Positions 1-5,618 are shown, counted from the first letter of the stretch. The stretch is 7,958 bases of DNA from JAJPXI01 sp045602885 (GCA_045602885.1 JAZSCJ010000121.1:1-7958), one strand, 5' to 3'. Translations and numbers: made by a program. Notes: generated from the letters alone by a model not told the origin.

Positions 1-144
1 GAAAAGAATGGAGTGTGGATGATGGCGATGCTTCATCCTGCCGCCCTGCTGCGGGATCCCTGGCGCAAGCCGGACGCCTTTGCCGATCTGAAGATTTTGC
101 AGGAAAAGATTCGTGAAATTTGCGATCATACCTATAAAAACTAA
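1..144 (+). CDS. Family 4 uracil-DNA glycosylase, C-terminal end (5' partial)
   Basis: Frame 1 is open from the left edge and gives the last 47 residues of a protein. It contains HPAALLRDP at visible residues 12-20, followed by a basic, helical tail (DLKILQEKIREI). HPAALLRDP is the second active-site motif of family 4 (and 5) uracil-DNA glycosylases, whose His lies in the uracil-binding pocket. In this family it sits about 30 residues from the C-terminus, as here. The enzyme removes uracil from DNA to start base excision repair. The Fe-S cluster cysteines and first motif lie upstream of the window and cannot be checked. The gene ends in TAA, just before a hairpin terminator shared with the convergent regulator gene. 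Family 4 is preferred over family 5, but this fragment alone does not fully separate them. Confidence 0.85.
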   Translation, partial: EKNGVWMMAMLHPAALLRDPWRKPDAFADLKILQEKIREICDHTYKN

Positions 145-150
145 ACAAAA

Positions 151-191
151 CGCCGCGCTTCGGACGAACCCGAAGCGCGCCGTATTTTCTT
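151..191. terminator. Bidirectional rho-independent terminator (glycosylase / BTAD regulator)
   Basis: A 10-bp perfect stem pairs CGCGCTTCGG (154-163) with CCGAAGCGCG (170-179) around a 6-nt loop. Two more pairs follow beyond one mismatch. The plus side is followed by ATTTTCTT, and the minus side reads into TTTTGTTT, so it can stop transcription from both convergent genes. It fills most of the 50-nt gap between the two stop codons. Confidence 0.85.
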
Positions 192-194
192 GGC

Positions 195-1394
195 TTACAG
201 GGCGGGGCTGATGGGCAAAACCGAGAACTGGATCTGCGCAGGGGAATGGGGATACTGCCGGGAGAATGCTTTGACAATGCGTGTGGCGATCGTCCGGCTG
301 TTTTCAAAGTCAGCCTGCGGCAGCAGCGCGACGTACTGCGAAATGCTGCACTGCGAAACGATATCGCCCCGGCGCAGTTGGTTGAGCAGCAGTGTTTTAA
401 AGGCATCCATGGCGTGATCCAGACTGCGCCGTGCAAGCTCTTTTTGCCCCTCTGCGCCCATGGAAAACAGCAGGATGTGAATGGCGTCGCCGCTGCGCAC
501 GATGCTGCGTGCAAAGGAGTGATGCACGACCTTGAAAAAGTCGTAATCGCAGAACAGCGCACCCATGTTTTCATCGGCTTCCATCAGTTGTTCAGCCAAC
601 ACGGTGGCAGGAACGGCATGGTTGTTGAGGGTGGACATGGCCTTTCGGTAAAGACTGCGGGATTCATCCGAGGGCATGACGCCAAAGGTGGTCAGCAGAA
701 GATCACTCATTTCCTCGTAGAGAAGGGCGGCCTCCTGCTGGCGGCCCAGCTGCATGAGCGCGCGCATCAGACTGCAGTACAGGCTCTCGTCATAGGGCTC
801 GATCTTCAGCGCGTCGCGGCACAGTGCTTCACATTCATCCCAGCGTCCCTGGGACGCTAAAAGATTGAGGATGGAGCGAGCGGTGCGCAGGTAAAGCTGA
901 TGGTAGTACGAGGCGATGGAAACCACCCAAACCTCAGAGGACAGGCTGGAAAGGAAGTCGCCGCCATACAGAGCCAGTGCCTGTTTGCCCAACGCAATGC
1001 GTTCCTCGTCGTTGTCAGCCGCCTCGGCGGCCTTGCACAGCGATTCAAACTCATCGATATCCAGCGTGAGCGCATACTCAGTATTCCAAACGTATTTGCC
1101 CTGTCGGCGCAGGATCAAATCATGCCCTGCGCTGGGGTACAACTGATTCAAAGCGGTGCGGGCACGATGCAGCATGGTTTTCAGGGCATTGCCCAGATTG
1201 GACGTGGAATCGTTGTCGCCCCAAAGCAGCTCGGGAAGCTCCAACGGGATGGCGGTATGCTTGCGGTAGTAGATCAGGTACGCCAAGAGCAACCAGACCT
1301 TATGAGAGCGGTTGTCGCTGTCTTGGATCTCCTGATTGGCGCAACGGATGGAGAACACGCCAAGCATATTCACTTGAAGGGAAATGTTTTCCAT
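195..1394 (-). CDS. SARP/BTAD-family transcriptional regulator with degenerate GGDEF-like C-terminal domain
   Basis: The product is 399 aa. Residues about 5-105 form an OmpR/PhoB-like winged helix (HKVWLLLAYLIYYR, the LLWGD turn, then a basic LKTMLHRARTAL helix). Residues about 110-255 match the bacterial transcriptional activation domain, a TPR-like helical fold, with YGGDFL (143-148), a DESLY...LMRALMQLGRQQEA stretch and GVMPSDESRSLY. The tail, about 281-395, follows the GGDEF layout: RRGD, a signature position, then VALLP. The signature reads SISQY (350-354), so diguanylate cyclase activity is not expected. From memory, similar tails occur in clostridial relatives. The start is set by GGAGG (1402-1406) 7 nt upstream of ATG. 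There is no receiver domain or sensor, so the signal is unknown. It likely binds DNA in the divergent intergenic region and may control itself and the 135-aa gene; that is inference. Confidence 0.88.
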   Translation of the reverse strand: MENISLQVNMLGVFSIRCANQEIQDSDNRSHKVWLLLAYLIYYRKHTAIPLELPELLWGDNDSTSNLGNALKTMLHRARTALNQLYPSAGHDLILRRQGKYVWNTEYALTLDIDEFESLCKAAEAADNDEERIALGKQALALYGGDFLSSLSSEVWVVSIASYYHQLYLRTARSILNLLASQGRWDECEALCRDALKIEPYDESLYCSLMRALMQLGRQQEAALLYEEMSDLLLTTFGVMPSDESRSLYRKAMSTLNNHAVPATVLAEQLMEADENMGALFCDYDFFKVVHHSFARSIVRSGDAIHILLFSMGAEGQKELARRSLDHAMDAFKTLLLNQLRRGDIVSQCSISQYVALLPQADFENSRTIATRIVKAFSRQYPHSPAQIQFSVLPISPAL

Positions 1395-1418
1395 GAGCTC
1401 GCCTCCATTTCATCATGG

Positions 1419-1470
1419 GTGGTAACAAAAAGATTTCAAGCCATCTTATTCCATAAATATATGTTACCAC
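1419..1470. repeat. Inverted repeat GTGGTAACA / TGTTACCAC in the regulator's promoter and leader
   Basis: GTGGTAACA (1419-1427) and its perfect reverse complement TGTTACCAC (1462-1470) are separated by 34 nt. The distal arm overlaps the predicted -10 of the regulator gene, and the proximal arm lies in the predicted leader just upstream of the ribosome binding site. The arrangement suits a two-site operator. If transcription began further upstream it could instead form an RNA stem with a 34-nt loop. Confidence 0.5.
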
Positions 1471-1489
1471 GGAAGAGGGGATTGTGCAA
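1461..1489 (-). promoter_or_regulatory. Candidate sigma-A promoter of the BTAD regulator gene
   Basis: On the minus strand TTGCAC (1484-1489) and TAACAT (1461-1466) are separated by 17 bp, giving 4/6 matches at each hexamer. The predicted transcript would start near 1454, about 60 nt before the ATG. An AT-rich alternative -10, TATATT (1456-1461), lacks a fitting -35. The -10 overlaps one arm of an inverted repeat, which suggests autoregulation. Confidence 0.5.
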
Positions 1490-1574
1490 CAGTTTTTGAA
1501 TAATTTTCCATGAAATCCGGCCGATTTGCCGTGAATTTCCGTAATTTAAGAAATTGAACGCCGAATTTTGCCAA

Positions 1575-1591
1575 TGTAACGTTTCTGTAAC
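1575..1591 (+). repeat. 11-bp-period direct repeat TGTAAC-N5-TGTAAC upstream of an extended -10
   Basis: TGTAAC occurs at 1575-1580 and 1586-1591, exactly 11 bp apart, covering the position where a -35 would lie. The downstream copy ends 10 bp before the -10 hexamer. Streptomyces SARPs bind short direct repeats with 11-bp (or 22-bp) spacing, the last lying about 8 bp from the -10. The core GTAAC is shared with both arms of the inverted repeat at 1419-1470. Binding by the neighbouring BTAD regulator is inferred. Confidence 0.5.
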
Positions 1592-1598
1592 CGGTATG

Positions 1599-1607
1599 TG
1601 ATATACT
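1599..1607 (+). promoter_or_regulatory. Extended -10 promoter of the 135-aa gene
   Basis: TG (1599-1600), one base, then TATACT (1602-1607) forms an extended -10 with 5/6 matches to TATAAT. No good -35 lies 15-19 bp upstream. That place is taken by the TGTAAC repeat, which fits a promoter that depends on an activator. Transcription would start near 1614, only about 19 nt from the ATG. Confidence 0.6.
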
Positions 1608-1632
1608 AAAATCAGACAGGAGGCTTGGTAAG

Positions 1633-2040
1633 ATGGAAAATCAAATCATGGGAAATGAATACCGCACCAGCGTGATCTGCATTGATTCCTATACGGATGG
1701 CGTTCCGGCCGGCTGCGTCAGCAATCCAGCCTATGGAACCAAGTCCTTTGGCAATTTGACGCAGCTTTTACTGGGGATAGAAGATATGCTCAATGAGATC
1801 AAGTGCCCCCAGGCATTTACCACCCTGCGCAAATTCTCGGAAGCCCAGCTTCCGCCCATCGGCCCGGTGGAGGGCACGGTGCAGACCGGCCGGCTGGCCA
1901 CCTTTGCCGTGCGCATTCTCTTTCGCCGCAACGCAAGCTGGCAGGGGTCGATCTGCTGGCTGGAGGGAAACCGGGAAGAATCCTTTCGTAGTGTGCTGGA
2001 GCTGATCCAGTTGATGGACAGCGCCCTGCGCACCGTGTAA
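1633..2040 (+). CDS. Conserved protein of unknown function, partner gene of the BTAD regulator
   Basis: The product is 135 aa, with no signal peptide and no membrane segment, so it is probably cytosolic. The start is fixed by AGGAGG (1618-1623) 9 nt upstream of ATG; the Met at codon 6 lacks such a site. Visible blocks are an N-terminal YRTSVICIDSYTDGVPAGC, a middle helix (NLTQLLLGIEDMLNEIKCPQ), a Pro/Gly-rich linker (residues about 73-86), and a strongly patterned C-terminal half with ATFAVRILFRRNASWQGS and WLEGNREESFRSVLELIQLM. I recall close homologues in Clostridia that share the ILFR-NASWQGS-WLEG-SFRSVLEL core, but no assigned function. It is divergent from the BTAD regulator, and its promoter carries a SARP-like repeat, so co-regulation is likely. 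No catalytic motif is recognised. Confidence 0.85.
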   Translation: MENQIMGNEYRTSVICIDSYTDGVPAGCVSNPAYGTKSFGNLTQLLLGIEDMLNEIKCPQAFTTLRKFSEAQLPPIGPVEGTVQTGRLATFAVRILFRRNASWQGSICWLEGNREESFRSVLELIQLMDSALRTV

Positions 2041-2054
2041 TATCACAACAAAAT

Positions 2055-2095
2055 GGCTTGGCGGATTCGATGCGATTCCGCCAAGCCGCTTTTTT
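2055..2095. terminator. Bidirectional terminator (135-aa gene / HAD gene)
   Basis: An 11-bp perfect stem, GGCTTGGCGGA (2055-2065) with TCCGCCAAGCC (2077-2087), is followed on the plus strand by six T (2090-2095). On the minus strand the stem leads into ATTTTGTTG. The 11-nt loop can extend the stem with TCG/CGA beyond one mismatch. It occupies the 53-nt gap between two convergent genes. The T run overlaps the last bases of the HAD gene's stop codon. Confidence 0.9.
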
Positions 2096-2804
2096 ACTGT
2101 AGAGAGGCCAGGTAAGCGTCCAAGGCATCGAAGCTGCCGTTGGGATAGGCGGAAATATCGATTTCCTCCCGATTGATCAAACAATCGGTCAGCAGGAACA
2201 CCGGTATGCCCAGGGCGGCTGCGGCCACGTCTTCGGTGGCGTCGTTGCCGACCATCACACATTCCTCCGGGCGCAGATCAAGCTGCTGAAGAATGTCGGC
2301 GTAGTATTTGGGGTTGGGCTTGCAGTACCGGTTATTTTCATAGGTGGTGTACAAAACGAAGTCATCGGGGGAAAGTCCGGCCCAGCGGATGCGATTTTCG
2401 GTGGCCGTGGCGGGGAAGATGGGATTGGTGGCCAAAACGGCCATCCAGCCGGAGGCCTTGACTCGGTCGAGGATGGTTTTTGCCATGGGTGCAAAGCCGC
2501 ATGCCGACTGCACCAGATTGAATTCCTCGGCATAGAAACGGTCGATAATGGGCTTGTCCTGCATGGCTTGTGCACCGAACAGGGTGGCGAAATGCGACCA
2601 AAAGGCTTCTTCGTTGCTTCTAGTACCGTCGTTGGCTACCATGGCGGCGGTGCCGGCCCAGATGGCGTCCACCAGCTTGGAGGGATCGTAACCCAGGGGG
2701 GCCATTTTGGTGGTCAACTGCTTGAGATAGGCTTTGACAAATACCTCTTGATCCATGGGCAGAAGAGTTCCGTCCAGATCAAACAGGATCGCTTTGATGC
2801 TCAT
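2094..2804 (-). CDS. HAD-superfamily hydrolase (subfamily IA phosphatase)
   Basis: The product is 236 aa, a normal length for a HAD phosphatase with a helical C1 cap. Motif I is DLDGTL (residues 9-14, nucleophile D9 and acid/base D11). Motif II is the Thr of LATNP (T126), motif III is K162 in CKPNPKYY, and motif IV is GNDATED (186-192) with Mg-binding acids. The cap, residues about 16-105, is helical and would select the substrate, which cannot be named from sequence. The protein is cytosolic. It is the last gene of the def / CDP-alcohol transferase operon, 36 nt after the previous stop codon. An AGGAG (2816-2820) lies 11 nt before the ATG, slightly long. Phosphoglycolate-like or sugar-phosphate activity is typical of such proteins. 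A role on phosphatidylglycerol phosphate is conceivable from context but unproven. Confidence 0.9.
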   Translation of the reverse strand: MSIKAILFDLDGTLLPMDQEVFVKAYLKQLTTKMAPLGYDPSKLVDAIWAGTAAMVANDGTRSNEEAFWSHFATLFGAQAMQDKPIIDRFYAEEFNLVQSACGFAPMAKTILDRVKASGWMAVLATNPIFPATATENRIRWAGLSPDDFVLYTTYENNRYCKPNPKYYADILQQLDLRPEECVMVGNDATEDVAAAALGIPVFLLTDCLINREEIDISAYPNGSFDALDAYLASLQ

Positions 2805-2840
2805 ATTGGTGTGATCTCCTTCCGTTTGCTGTGTGTCGGC

Positions 2841-3395
2841 TCAAAAAAGTGCGTTTTGGTTGATGTGATAGTCCCTGCCGGAAAGGTGAAGGCTGAGCTC
2901 ATGCAGGGCAGCAAGACACGTCACGGCACAGATCAGCAGCGCATAGGTAAGGACATAGGGGCTCGTCAAAAAATAGGGCAGCAGGAAAACGGCCGCGCCG
3001 GAGATTTTGTTAAGCGGTGTGTGCACCGAGGCAAACCGGCGGAATTTCACCGCGGCCGTGATGTAGCAAATGATACGCAGCAGCAGGATGGTGCCGACAA
3101 TGTACCAGATCCAGCCGGGGAGGCGTGCCCGGAGGGTGGGAAGCAGCTTGAGGATGCTGATGCAGTAAAACAGCAGGTCGGCCACGCTGTCCAGCTTGGC
3201 GCCCAGCTCGCTGGTGCTGTGGGTGATGCGGGCGATCCAGCCGTCCAGTATGTCGGTAAGGCCGCAAAGGGTGTAAATCAGAAAGAACGCGCCCGAAAGC
3301 GGCGAAGCGAACAGCAGACAGAGGGTGCCCACAATGCGCAGCAGAGTAATGTAATTGGGGACAGACGCAAGGAACGGAACATCATTCTTTTTCAC
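2841..3395 (-). CDS. CDP-alcohol phosphatidyltransferase family membrane protein
   Basis: The product is 184 aa. It contains the full family signature D-x2-DG-x2-AR-x8-G-x3-D-x3-D: D48, D51-G52, A55-R56, G65, D69 and D73. These residues bind the CDP-activated lipid and divalent metal. The N-terminus SVPNYITLLRIVG resembles the start of PgsA and PssA. Hydrophobic segments lie at roughly 14-47, 74-86, 94-115, 132-150 and 150-168, so it is a multi-pass membrane enzyme. It transfers a phosphatidyl group from CDP-diacylglycerol to an alcohol such as glycerol-3-phosphate or serine; the acceptor cannot be decided here. The start codon is GTG, chosen because a GAGG (3404-3407) lies 8 nt upstream and no ATG is suitably placed. 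It lies 41 nt after def and 36 nt before the HAD gene, so it is the middle gene of the operon. Confidence 0.9.
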   Translation of the reverse strand: MKKNDVPFLASVPNYITLLRIVGTLCLLFASPLSGAFFLIYTLCGLTDILDGWIARITHSTSELGAKLDSVADLLFYCISILKLLPTLRARLPGWIWYIVGTILLLRIICYITAAVKFRRFASVHTPLNKISGAAVFLLPYFLTSPYVLTYALLICAVTCLAALHELSLHLSGRDYHINQNALF

Positions 3396-3436
3396 AGATA
3401 AAACCTCACTTCAAATCCAAAGGGGCAAGGGTCAGA

Positions 3437-3847
3437 TCAGATAAGAATGCCGTCGCAGTGGTCGATTTCGTGCTGGATGATTTGCGCTGTCCAGCCGGTA
3501 AAGGTTTTATAACGGGTTTGAAACTGCTGGTTTTGATATTGAACCTTGATGGAGTGCCAACGTTTGGTTTTGCGCACGCCGGACAGGGAAAGGCAGCCCT
3601 CCTCGGTTTCATAGGGCTGGGCACGCTTGATAATTTCAGGGTTAAAAATTACCATATATTCCCCGTCGTTGTCAAAGGCGATGATTCGCTTGTTGACGCC
3701 GATCATGTTGGCGGCCATGCCCACGCAGCCTTCTTTATGAGCCATCAGCGTGTCCAGCAGATCCTGTGCGACGGGCAGGTCTTCGACTGTGGCAGGCTGC
3801 GCCTTTTGCGCAAGGAATATGACATCTTTCATGATCTCACGAACCAT
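3437..3847 (-). CDS. def: Peptide deformylase, short variant with altered motif 1
   Basis: The product is 136 aa and would remove the N-formyl group from nascent proteins in the cytosol. Motif 2 is EGCLS (83-87), with C85 as a metal ligand. Motif 3 is QHEIDH (125-130), with H126 and H130 as metal ligands and E127 as the catalytic acid. Motif 1, normally GxGLAAxQxG, reads CVGMAANMIG (41-50): the usual Gln is Met48 and the first Gly is Cys41. The protein ends six residues after motif 3, so it lacks the long C-terminal helix of Escherichia coli Def (about 170 aa). The start is set by AGGAGG (3856-3861) 8 nt before ATG. It is the first gene of a three-gene operon. No methionyl-tRNA formyltransferase gene is adjacent, so it may be a secondary deformylase. 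From memory, similar GMAANMIG deformylases occur in other clostridia. Confidence 0.92.
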   Translation of the reverse strand: MVREIMKDVIFLAQKAQPATVEDLPVAQDLLDTLMAHKEGCVGMAANMIGVNKRIIAFDNDGEYMVIFNPEIIKRAQPYETEEGCLSLSGVRKTKRWHSIKVQYQNQQFQTRYKTFTGWTAQIIQHEIDHCDGILI

Positions 3848-3871
3848 AGGGGCAACCTCCTGTATCCAGAT

Positions 3872-3888
3872 CCGCCCGGAACGGGCGG
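3872..3888. other. GC hairpin in the def leader
   Basis: CCGCCCG (3872-3878) pairs with CGGGCGG (3882-3888) around a GAA/TTC triloop. It lies in the predicted 5' untranslated region of def, 10 nt upstream of the AGGAGG. No T run follows, so it is not a terminator. It may stabilise the transcript or set the accessibility of the ribosome binding site. Confidence 0.55.
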
Positions 3889-3925
3889 CGGTGGGGAATA
3901 CGATGAGAAATGGGTGCTATTTGGT

Positions 3926-3953
3926 ATTATATTACAATAAAAGGAAAAAACAA
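3926..3953 (-). promoter_or_regulatory. Sigma-A promoter of the def operon
   Basis: On the minus strand a perfect TATAAT (3926-3931) is preceded by TTGTTT (3948-3953) with a 16-bp spacer, in a T-rich context. The start site would be near 3919, giving a leader of about 70 nt that includes the GC hairpin. It lies just downstream of the terminator that closes the coaX transcript, so the def operon should be transcribed on its own. Confidence 0.7.
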
Positions 3954-3968
3954 TAGGAAAAAGACACA

Positions 3969-4018
3969 AAAATGTCCCCACAACGACTTGACTGTCCAAG
4001 TCATTGTGGGGATATTTT
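3969..4018. terminator. Terminator of the panT-coaX operon
   Basis: A long hairpin has 9 bp (TCCCCACAA, 3975-3983, with 4004-4012), one C/A mismatch, then 6 bp (GACTTG, 3985-3990, with 3997-4002) and a 6-nt loop. Flanking A and T runs extend the stem. On the minus strand it is followed by ATTTTTGTG, as expected for a terminator of coaX, whose stop codon is about 40 nt upstream. The plus side also has ATTTT. Confidence 0.85.
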
Positions 4019-4055
4019 ATCGATACAAAACAGAAAACCGAACAATCGCCGATGG

Positions 4056-4847
4056 TTACAGCGGCGCGGCAAAGCGGGGGGCATGCTTGTTGCGCTGATA
4101 AAGGATGTTCAGCCCGTCCAGCAGAAGATCCTTTTCCAGAAGAATCTCACGCTTGCACAGGGGCACGATGAAGGGGGCCAGGCCGCCGGTGGCCACCAGG
4201 GTGGAGGTGTGGCCCAGCTCGGCCTCGATGCGGTCCACAACACCGTCCAGCATGGCGGCCGTGCCGTACATGATGCCGCTGCGCATACAATCCACCGTGT
4301 TGGTGCCGATGACCTGCTTGGGGCTGTCCAGGCTGATGCCGGGCAGCTGGGCGGCACGGCTGGTCAGCGCGTCCAGCGAGATCTTTACGCCGGGGAAAAT
4401 CACACCGCCACGGTAGAGGTTACCCGGCTCCACGACCTCAATGGTGGTGGCCGTGCCCAGATCCATCAGAATCAGAGGGGCGGTGTGCTTGGCCAGCGCG
4501 GCCACGGCAATAACGATACGGTCGCTGCCCACCTGCGTGGGGATGTCCACCTGAATGTTCAGTCCGGTGTCCAGCTGTGAGCTGACCACGATGGGCTGCT
4601 TGCCAATGACCTTGATGACACCGGTGCAGACCGAGTTGAACACAGGGGGGACCACCGAGGAGATGATGCAGTCGGTCAGATCCTCCTTGCGGATACCAAA
4701 GGCCTGCAGAATGTTGATGATCTCCACCCCGTACTGGTCAGAGGTACGGGTGCGGTCGGTGGCGATGCGTGCGTGGAACAGGATCTCGTTGTCCCGGATG
4801 CAGCCCAGGACAATGTTGGTGTTACCAATATCAATGGCAAGAAGCAT
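4056..4847 (-). CDS. coaX: Type III pantothenate kinase
   Basis: The product is 263 aa, typical for CoaX (about 255-265). It phosphorylates pantothenate to 4'-phosphopantothenate, the first step of CoA synthesis, in the cytosol. It has the ASKHA fold: phosphate-1 motif DIGNTN (6-11, D6 catalytic), phosphate-2 motif DLGTATT (129-135), the pantothenate-site motif GSDR (107-110, usually GADR; the catalytic-base Asp is D109), FPGVKISLDAL (151-161), and the adenosine-side ATGG (219-222). Type III enzymes are generally not feedback-inhibited by CoA and use a monovalent cation. A TGAGG lies about 8 nt before the ATG. The gene starts 22 nt after the end of panT, so the two are co-transcribed. The only oddity is Ala-to-Ser in the GADR motif, a mild change. 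Confidence 0.96.
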   Translation of the reverse strand: MLLAIDIGNTNIVLGCIRDNEILFHARIATDRTRTSDQYGVEIINILQAFGIRKEDLTDCIISSVVPPVFNSVCTGVIKVIGKQPIVVSSQLDTGLNIQVDIPTQVGSDRIVIAVAALAKHTAPLILMDLGTATTIEVVEPGNLYRGGVIFPGVKISLDALTSRAAQLPGISLDSPKQVIGTNTVDCMRSGIMYGTAAMLDGVVDRIEAELGHTSTLVATGGLAPFIVPLCKREILLEKDLLLDGLNILYQRNKHAPRFAAPL

Positions 4848-4869
4848 ATCGATTACCTCAACAAATAGC

Positions 4870-5505
4870 TCACGCGGTCTTGGACTTAGTGCGGGAAAAC
4901 AGGGGGATGAGCACCTTGCTCAGCACGGTGACCAGAATGGCGGCGGCAATGGCTTCGGGGATACCGGAAGCCGTTACGGTGCCCATAACCAGACCAAACA
5001 CGGCGGTGACCGCCACGTTTTTCGCCTCGGCATACTGCTGGGCCAGCAGGATGTAGATGCTTCCCATGACAAGGATGGTGTGACAAAGGGTGGCTACAAT
5101 GGCCGTAATGGGCAGGGCGGCCAGATCATTCAAATTCAGCTTTTTCAGTCCCTTCCACAGCAGTCCGGCGATCAGGCCCAGCAGAATACGGCAGCACAGG
5201 GCGATCCAGATGGACTTGGCAACGCCGGTCAGATCGGTGGCGAGAAAGGGGGAGAAGGCGAAGGAGAGCAGGCTGGGGGTGGTGGTGTTGGCCCAGATGG
5301 AGAACAGACCAAAGACGCCGCCCAGGATCATACCTGCCGTAGGGCCCAGCAAAATGGCACCCAGAATGACGGGGATGTGCATAGTGGTGGCCTTGATCAA
5401 AGGCAGGGGGATCAGACCGATGCCCGTAATGCCCATGACCAGCAAGATGCCGACGAACATGGCCAAAGCGGCCAGCCGCTTGGTGTTGGGTTTGCGCGTT
5501 TCCAT
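4870..5505 (-). CDS. panT: ECF transporter S component, probable pantothenate-specific PanT
   Basis: The product is 211 aa and highly hydrophobic, with about six membrane segments (roughly 10-30, 43-70, 92-116, 127-155, 163-178 and 180-203). Its size and topology match substrate-binding S components of energy-coupling factor transporters. The GLIPLPLIKATTMHIPVILGAILLG-like stretch (30-54) resembles PanT and related vitamin S components: a Pro-rich loop, then H43 and the tightly packed second helix. An S component binds the vitamin in the membrane and works with the shared EcfA1/A2/T module, not encoded here. Context supports pantothenate: coaX follows in the same operon and coaBC is divergent. 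The start is set by AGGAGG (5515-5520) 9 nt upstream. The fold is nearly certain; the substrate rests mostly on the neighbours. BioY- or FolT-type specificity would be the alternatives. Confidence 0.8.
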   Translation of the reverse strand: METRKPNTKRLAALAMFVGILLVMGITGIGLIPLPLIKATTMHIPVILGAILLGPTAGMILGGVFGLFSIWANTTTPSLLSFAFSPFLATDLTGVAKSIWIALCCRILLGLIAGLLWKGLKKLNLNDLAALPITAIVATLCHTILVMGSIYILLAQQYAEAKNVAVTAVFGLVMGTVTASGIPEAIAAAILVTVLSKVLIPLFSRTKSKTA

Positions 5506-5559
5506 ATTAAATTACCTCCTGCTGCTGCTCCTCCCGAAAAGGATGCAGCGCAATATACT

Positions 5560-5583
5560 GTAAATGCGCTTGGTGCGATTTAC
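5560..5583. promoter_or_regulatory. Candidate operator: dyad GTAAAT...ATTTAC at the panT start site
   Basis: GTAAAT (5560-5565) and its reverse complement ATTTAC (5578-5583) are separated by 12 bp containing GCGC and GTGCG, which can pair partly with a one-base bulge. The dyad covers the predicted panT transcription start (about 5583). A repressor of the pantothenate genes could bind here. No matching regulator is encoded in the window. Confidence 0.4.
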
Positions 5584-5589
5584 GGCCCC

Positions 5590-5618
5590 ATTATAGCGGA
5601 AAGCGGCAGAAGTTGCAA
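5590..5618 (-). promoter_or_regulatory. Sigma-A promoter of panT-coaX
   Basis: On the minus strand TTGCAA (5613-5618) and a perfect TATAAT (5590-5595) are spaced 17 bp apart. Transcription would start near 5583, giving a leader of about 78 nt to the panT ATG. It fires away from the coaBC promoter; the two -10 elements are about 85 bp apart. Confidence 0.75.

Noticed and set aside
1419..1470. The inverted repeat as the ends of a small mobile element.
   Set aside because: The enclosed 34 nt are too short, there is no target-site duplication, and the position over a promoter fits an operator better.
246..1499. Long plus-strand frames opposite the BTAD regulator.
   Set aside because: The regulator's domain pattern is clear on the minus strand; the opposite frames have no recognisable domains or ribosome binding sites.
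2568..3401. A 277-codon plus-strand frame antisense to the HAD and CDP-alcohol transferase genes.
   Set aside because: It spans two real genes and the gap between them, has no ribosome binding site and looks like a codon-bias shadow.
3832..3834. The second ATG of def (codon 6) as the true start.
   Set aside because: The AGGAGG is 8 nt from the first ATG but 23 nt from the second.
3872..3888. The def leader hairpin as a terminator or attenuator.
   Set aside because: No T run follows it on the minus strand, and no alternative antiterminator pairing is evident.
5554..5559. TATACT on the plus strand as a second coaBC promoter.
   Set aside because: No -35-like hexamer lies 15-19 bp upstream, and a far better promoter is present at 5657-5685.
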